Shown piece by piece: positions 60,970-64,000 of a stretch of 64,000 bases of DNA (the first letter of the stretch is position 1; the number at the start of each line of letters is the position of its first letter). The notes below the pieces were generated by a model. That model was not told the DNA's origin, made no database searches, and was given only the letters and a program-made list of their open reading frames with translations. This DNA comes from Rhynochetos jubatus (taxonomy: Eukaryota; Chordata; Aves; Eurypygiformes; Rhynochetidae), in the NCBI GenBank assembly GCA_027574665.1, contig CM050650.1, forward strand, positions 99,917,086 to 99,981,085, in the 5' to 3' direction. A program made the translations under genes and the position numbers.

Positions 60970-63434
60970 CTGCAAAAAATATAAGGAAAAAGATCCCAAT
61001 TAGCTGCATTTTATTTGTGTTCCCCAAAATCTGAAGTAATTTTTGTTTGCAGTGGTGGCTGGCACTGAGCAGAGGACAAATGAAGAATCTGGGCATGAGC
61101 ACCGAGCAGAAACCAGGTCCTCAGGGAGCCCCCTGCTTCCAGCCCCCAAGCCGATGCCTGAGGGGCTGCCTTCCCAGCGACTTGCAGAGCAAGAGGGGAC
61201 TCTGAACACAACGATAGCCTGAGCCCGGGGCTGACACGAGAACTGAAAAGTAGTGTGCAGTCAAGCCGAATGAGCTGTCAGACCAGACTATGCTAGACAC
61301 GGTGGGAAGACATCCTGACTGTGGGATCCATGGGAGCAGACAATGCTCTTCAGACAAGTCTGACAGACAAATCTGGGACAAAACCTATACATATTAATGA
61401 AGAAACAAAGGCCTTTAAGCCAGGGCATTCTCTGAAGAGAGCAGGCAAAGAATCTGAGGTCAGAGCGCTTTACTGTATCTTCAAGCTTCTCAGCATAGAC
61501 CACAATTTTCTTCATATTTTGTGCAATTTCCACTTCCAACATGTATCTTCTCAAACACACTTTGGGTGAGGGCAGGAGTAGTGCAATCTGGGCACATGAA
61601 ATGCACACCAGCAAATCGTTCAATATTGAAACTGCTATGGTAAATTATATTTCTCTTGAAGGAGGAATCTGGTAAAAGAACAGAAATATTGTGTGCTGCA
61701 AGATAAAGCCTGTAGATGTGGCTCATATTTGAAACCTGCTTGAGGAATACAGTAATGATAAATTTCCACTGGCAGCTCCACAAGCCTCTGGAACTCAGTT
61801 CTTAAAAAAAAAAAAAAAATTGGACCATAAAGGGGGATACTACCAGTATTACTTTGGAGGAGTTATTTTCATTATCTGATGTTGTTGGGTTTTTCAAATA
61901 TTGTTCAGGTTCTAGACATTTTGTAAAAGGGAGTAACCAGTGCTATAAAGACCTCAGTACTACATCACCTGTCAGGAAAGTTTTTTCCATTTACAGAGAA
62001 ACACAGGGAGACAGACATCAGGAACAGCTGATTCTGCCTTACCCAGGGCACTGTTCACAACAAGGCAGTAGCGAGGGGCTGCATGGGTTAAACATCCTGA
62101 GGATAATATTGCAGTGCATATATCTTCAAGCATGTCCATTCTCTGCCCAGACCAACCACTTTTTTAGTCGGATAGGCCACTGAAGATGCTAGAGTATGTT
62201 CAGGTCAGAGGACAGTGAACTCCTGTGGAAAGTTAATTAGCACCGAGAACTGCAGGCCCAGCAATGTCCTAGGGAAGGAGCTGTTACAGAAGAGCAGAGT
62301 CACCATAAGCATTAACATGTGCAAAGTCCAGAGGAGAGTCGAAGATGATCAGAGGGCTGGAGCACCTCTCCTGTGAAGAAAGGCTGAGAGAGTTGGGCTT
62401 GTTCAGCCTGGAGAAGAGAAGGCTCTGGGGACACCTTATAGCACCTTCCAGTACCTGAAGGGGCCTACAAGGAAGCTGGGGGGGGGGGTGCTTTTTACAA
62501 GGGCCTGTATTGACAGGACAAGGGGTAATGGGTTTAGATTGAAAGCGGGGAGATTTAGATTAGATATCAGGAAGAAATTCTTCCCGGAGAGGGTGGTGAA
62601 GCACTGGAACAGGTTGCTCAGAGAAGCTGTGGGTGCCCCCTCCCTGGAAGTGTCCAAGGCCAGGCTGGATGAGGCTTTGAGCAACCTGGTCTAGTGGAGG
62701 GTGTCCCTGCCCATGGCAGGGGGTTGAAACTAGATGGTCTTTAAGGTCCCTTCCAACCCAAACCATTCTACGATTCTATGATTCTGTGATTAATTTGAGG
62801 GTTCCAGTTTCCTCTCAAGCAGCATGGAATAAAAGGTTGTTAAGCATTGTGAAGCAAGAAAGAAATAACAAACAAACACTATGGGCTGGCTAAAGGCAGA
62901 AGAACCAGGAATGTTGTGCTGCTGGCTTCAGCATCATGGGAAATAATGGGGACAAGCTTTCAGAAGCAAAAAGCAAGCTTGCACTTTGATGCATTTCTAC
63001 GCAGCTATGAAAGGGATTGGCACCTTTGCTGGAAGCCACAGCAGTGGCATTTGCTGAAACCAGGATCCAGTGTCCTACTCTTGGTAGATTCCCATGTGAT
63101 AACACTCCTCACACACCACCCTTGCTCCTATGACGTTCAGGAAGGGATCCCCGTTCATCTTCCAAGAATATAGCCCTTGCATGACTGACAGAGGACAGTA
63201 TTGAGGTATGAAAAGGTTTCCTTCCAATATAAACTGTGGCAAAGGCAAAACAGGCTGTTGAGCACATATCGGCCTTCTCTTGCGCAATGATTCTGCATCT
63301 CTGGTAGGCTTGGTAATTAAAATGAAACACAAGCCAAGAAGTTCAAGCAAAAGAGCTCCAGTTCAGTGATGCTCAGCACAAAATTTTCTGTACCTTTTGA
63401 ATGAGTAGAGAAATTAGCACAAACAAAAGTCTAC
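60970..63434 (-). other. MLIP: MLIP intron, 2.5 kb
   Basis: Contains an A16 run (61804-61819) and a CR1 (62324-62791). The GC-richer part next to the exon (61.0-61.3 kb) shows overlapping minus-strand open frames but no homology I can recognise. Confidence 0.8.
62324..62791 (+). mobile_element. CR1 LINE 3' fragment, 468 bp
   Basis: Starts AAGTCCAGAGGAGAGTCGAA and passes ATGATCAGAGGGCTGGAGCA, TTGACAGGACAAGGGGTAAT and GGTCCCTTCCAACCCAAACC to ATTCTACGATTCTATGATTC. The plus frame 62488-62694 keeps the CR1 C-terminal peptide ending SKARLDEALSNLV. It is 5'-truncated and antisense to MLIP. Confidence 0.94.
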
Positions 63435-63593
63435 CTTATTTATAATTTCTTGATTGCTCAGATCCTTTGGCTCGTCTGGAATTACCACAAGGAACTTAGA
63501 GACGTCTACAACTTCAAAATGAGTTGGAAGTCTTCCAATGGATGGCACGAATGTGAAGGTCAATGGTTTGGTTCCAGATTCTTGTGAAGTGAC
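63435..63593 (-). CDS. MLIP: MLIP coding exon (window exon 1)
   Basis: 159 bp, 53 codons, phase 0 at both ends. The acceptor is TTTTGTAG before GTCACTTC and the donor is AAG/GTAGAC. The translation starts VTSQESGTKPLTFTFVPSIG and continues with RLPTH, VVDVSKFLVVIPDEP and ends EIINK. It corresponds to the N-terminal human stretch with KPLIFTFVP, RRLPTH and SKFLVKIPEE, the most conserved N-terminal part of the protein. No start codon is present, so the initiating exon must lie upstream, past position 64000. The next exon joins in frame (INK then SNAV), as in human (NRSK then SND). I am confident of both boundaries because the frame, the splice signals and the homology agree. Confidence 0.94.
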
Positions 63594-64000
63594 CTACAAA
63601 ACACACAGTTCAAATTTTTTTCCACATAAAAATATTTCTGTTAGAGTTGAAATAACACCAACTACTTCATCTACATAACTTACAAGTCTATTATTAACTA
63701 CACTGGTCACTGGTTTTTTAAAAGGTCATTGTATATTAAGGTCTTTAAGGGACAGAATACTGTTGTGATTATACCCATCATCATTCTATATATTCTAATG
63801 GTTTGGTAGAGCAGAGAGGGGGAAATTTGTTCAATAAGTTGTTATTCCTACCATTTTCCATACTAGAAACAGAAAACCATATTCAATCCATTTCAAGACT
63901 ATTATCTTTGTTTAACTCCACTTTAGTAAAACAGCAATGTAAACATGTTTGCATTTTCAAGTGCAAATGCAGCTAATTCTGAACATCATCTGGGATGATT
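63594..64000 (-). other. MLIP: MLIP intron, 3' part only
   Basis: Intron sequence ending at the acceptor of the 63435-63593 exon. The upstream exon is outside the window. No other feature is seen. Confidence 0.8.

Larger units (their letters stand above)
2471..63593 (-). other. MLIP: MLIP gene, 5'-partial, 12 coding exons in window
   Basis: Gene-level span on the minus strand. In mammals MLIP is a muscle- and heart-enriched protein that binds A-type lamins at the nuclear envelope and in the nucleus. As CIP it binds the cardiac transcription factor ISL1. Loss of function in humans causes a myopathy with raised creatine kinase (established knowledge). Here twelve exons with GT/AG boundaries give about 969 in-frame codons that align end to end with the human long isoform of about 990 residues. 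Landmarks in order are TKPLTFTFVPSIGRLPTH, DLFKAEFILITDSGDEDE, ITHSLSPSPKPLSPP, SYKAFAAIPTNTLL, RQQTEELCAVIDQVLQDP, RRCESSP, TKPGVIRPV, PGPFSHLSS and SHPIVPIPEN. The first coding exon and promoter lie beyond 64000. All splice junctions are phase 0. The human comparison is from memory, not from a search. Confidence 0.95.

Noticed and set aside
60997-61381. GC-richer intron part with overlapping minus-strand frames, considered as an alternative MLIP first exon
   Set aside because: No homology to MLIP, no recognisable promoter, and the frames do not join the exon at 60604 through a credible splice site.

Overview
The window is a piece of a bird genome, and nearly all of it is one protein-coding gene on the minus strand. 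It is placed as a bird, probably a neoavian, from several CR1 LINE 3' ends with the typical avian tail (ATTCTATGATTCTATGA) and from three LTRs of a well-known avian ERVL-like family plus one LTR of a second avian family. I could not determine the species.

The gene is MLIP (muscular LMNA-interacting protein, also called CIP or C6orf142). Twelve coding exons were found by comparing conceptual translations with the remembered human MLIP protein and then fixing GT/AG splice sites. From 5' to 3' on the minus strand they lie at 63435-63593, 60604-60969, 53179-54810, 47750-47821, 40186-40251, 40020-40103, 39865-39924, 37654-37698, 32473-32517, 23090-23215, 17659-17847 and 2471-2536. Together they encode about 969 codons, and the reading frame is open across every junction. 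Every splice junction is phase 0 and every exon is a multiple of three, so any internal exon could be skipped without a frameshift. The first coding exon (about 25 residues in human) lies beyond position 64000, so the gene is partial at its 5' end. The 3' UTR should lie below 2471.

The introns make up about 95 percent of the window. They hold interspersed repeats and little else that I can recognise. 2.5-17.6 kb: a G-quadruplex-like tract, a truncated LTR, two CR1 copies, a 1-kb LTR and a 22-bp inverted repeat. 17.8-23.1 kb: one CR1. 23.2-32.5 kb: an ancient CR1 of about 3 kb split by a younger CR1. 32.5-37.7 kb: a solo LTR with an exact 5-bp target duplication and a CR1 stub. 37.7-39.9 kb: one CR1. 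40.3-47.7 kb: an ancient CR1, an 86-bp internally deleted LTR and two long A-tracts. 47.8-53.2 kb: no repeat recognised. 54.8-60.6 kb: one CR1. 61-63.4 kb: one CR1.

No second protein-coding gene, tRNA, rRNA, CRISPR array or other prokaryotic feature was found. The other open frames checked are short, fall in introns or repeats, or are shadows of the large MLIP exon. I see no undescribed system. The points most worth a second look are the fully phase-0 exon design, two tandem NAGNAG acceptors, the uncertain last exon, and the nested and internally deleted retroelements.
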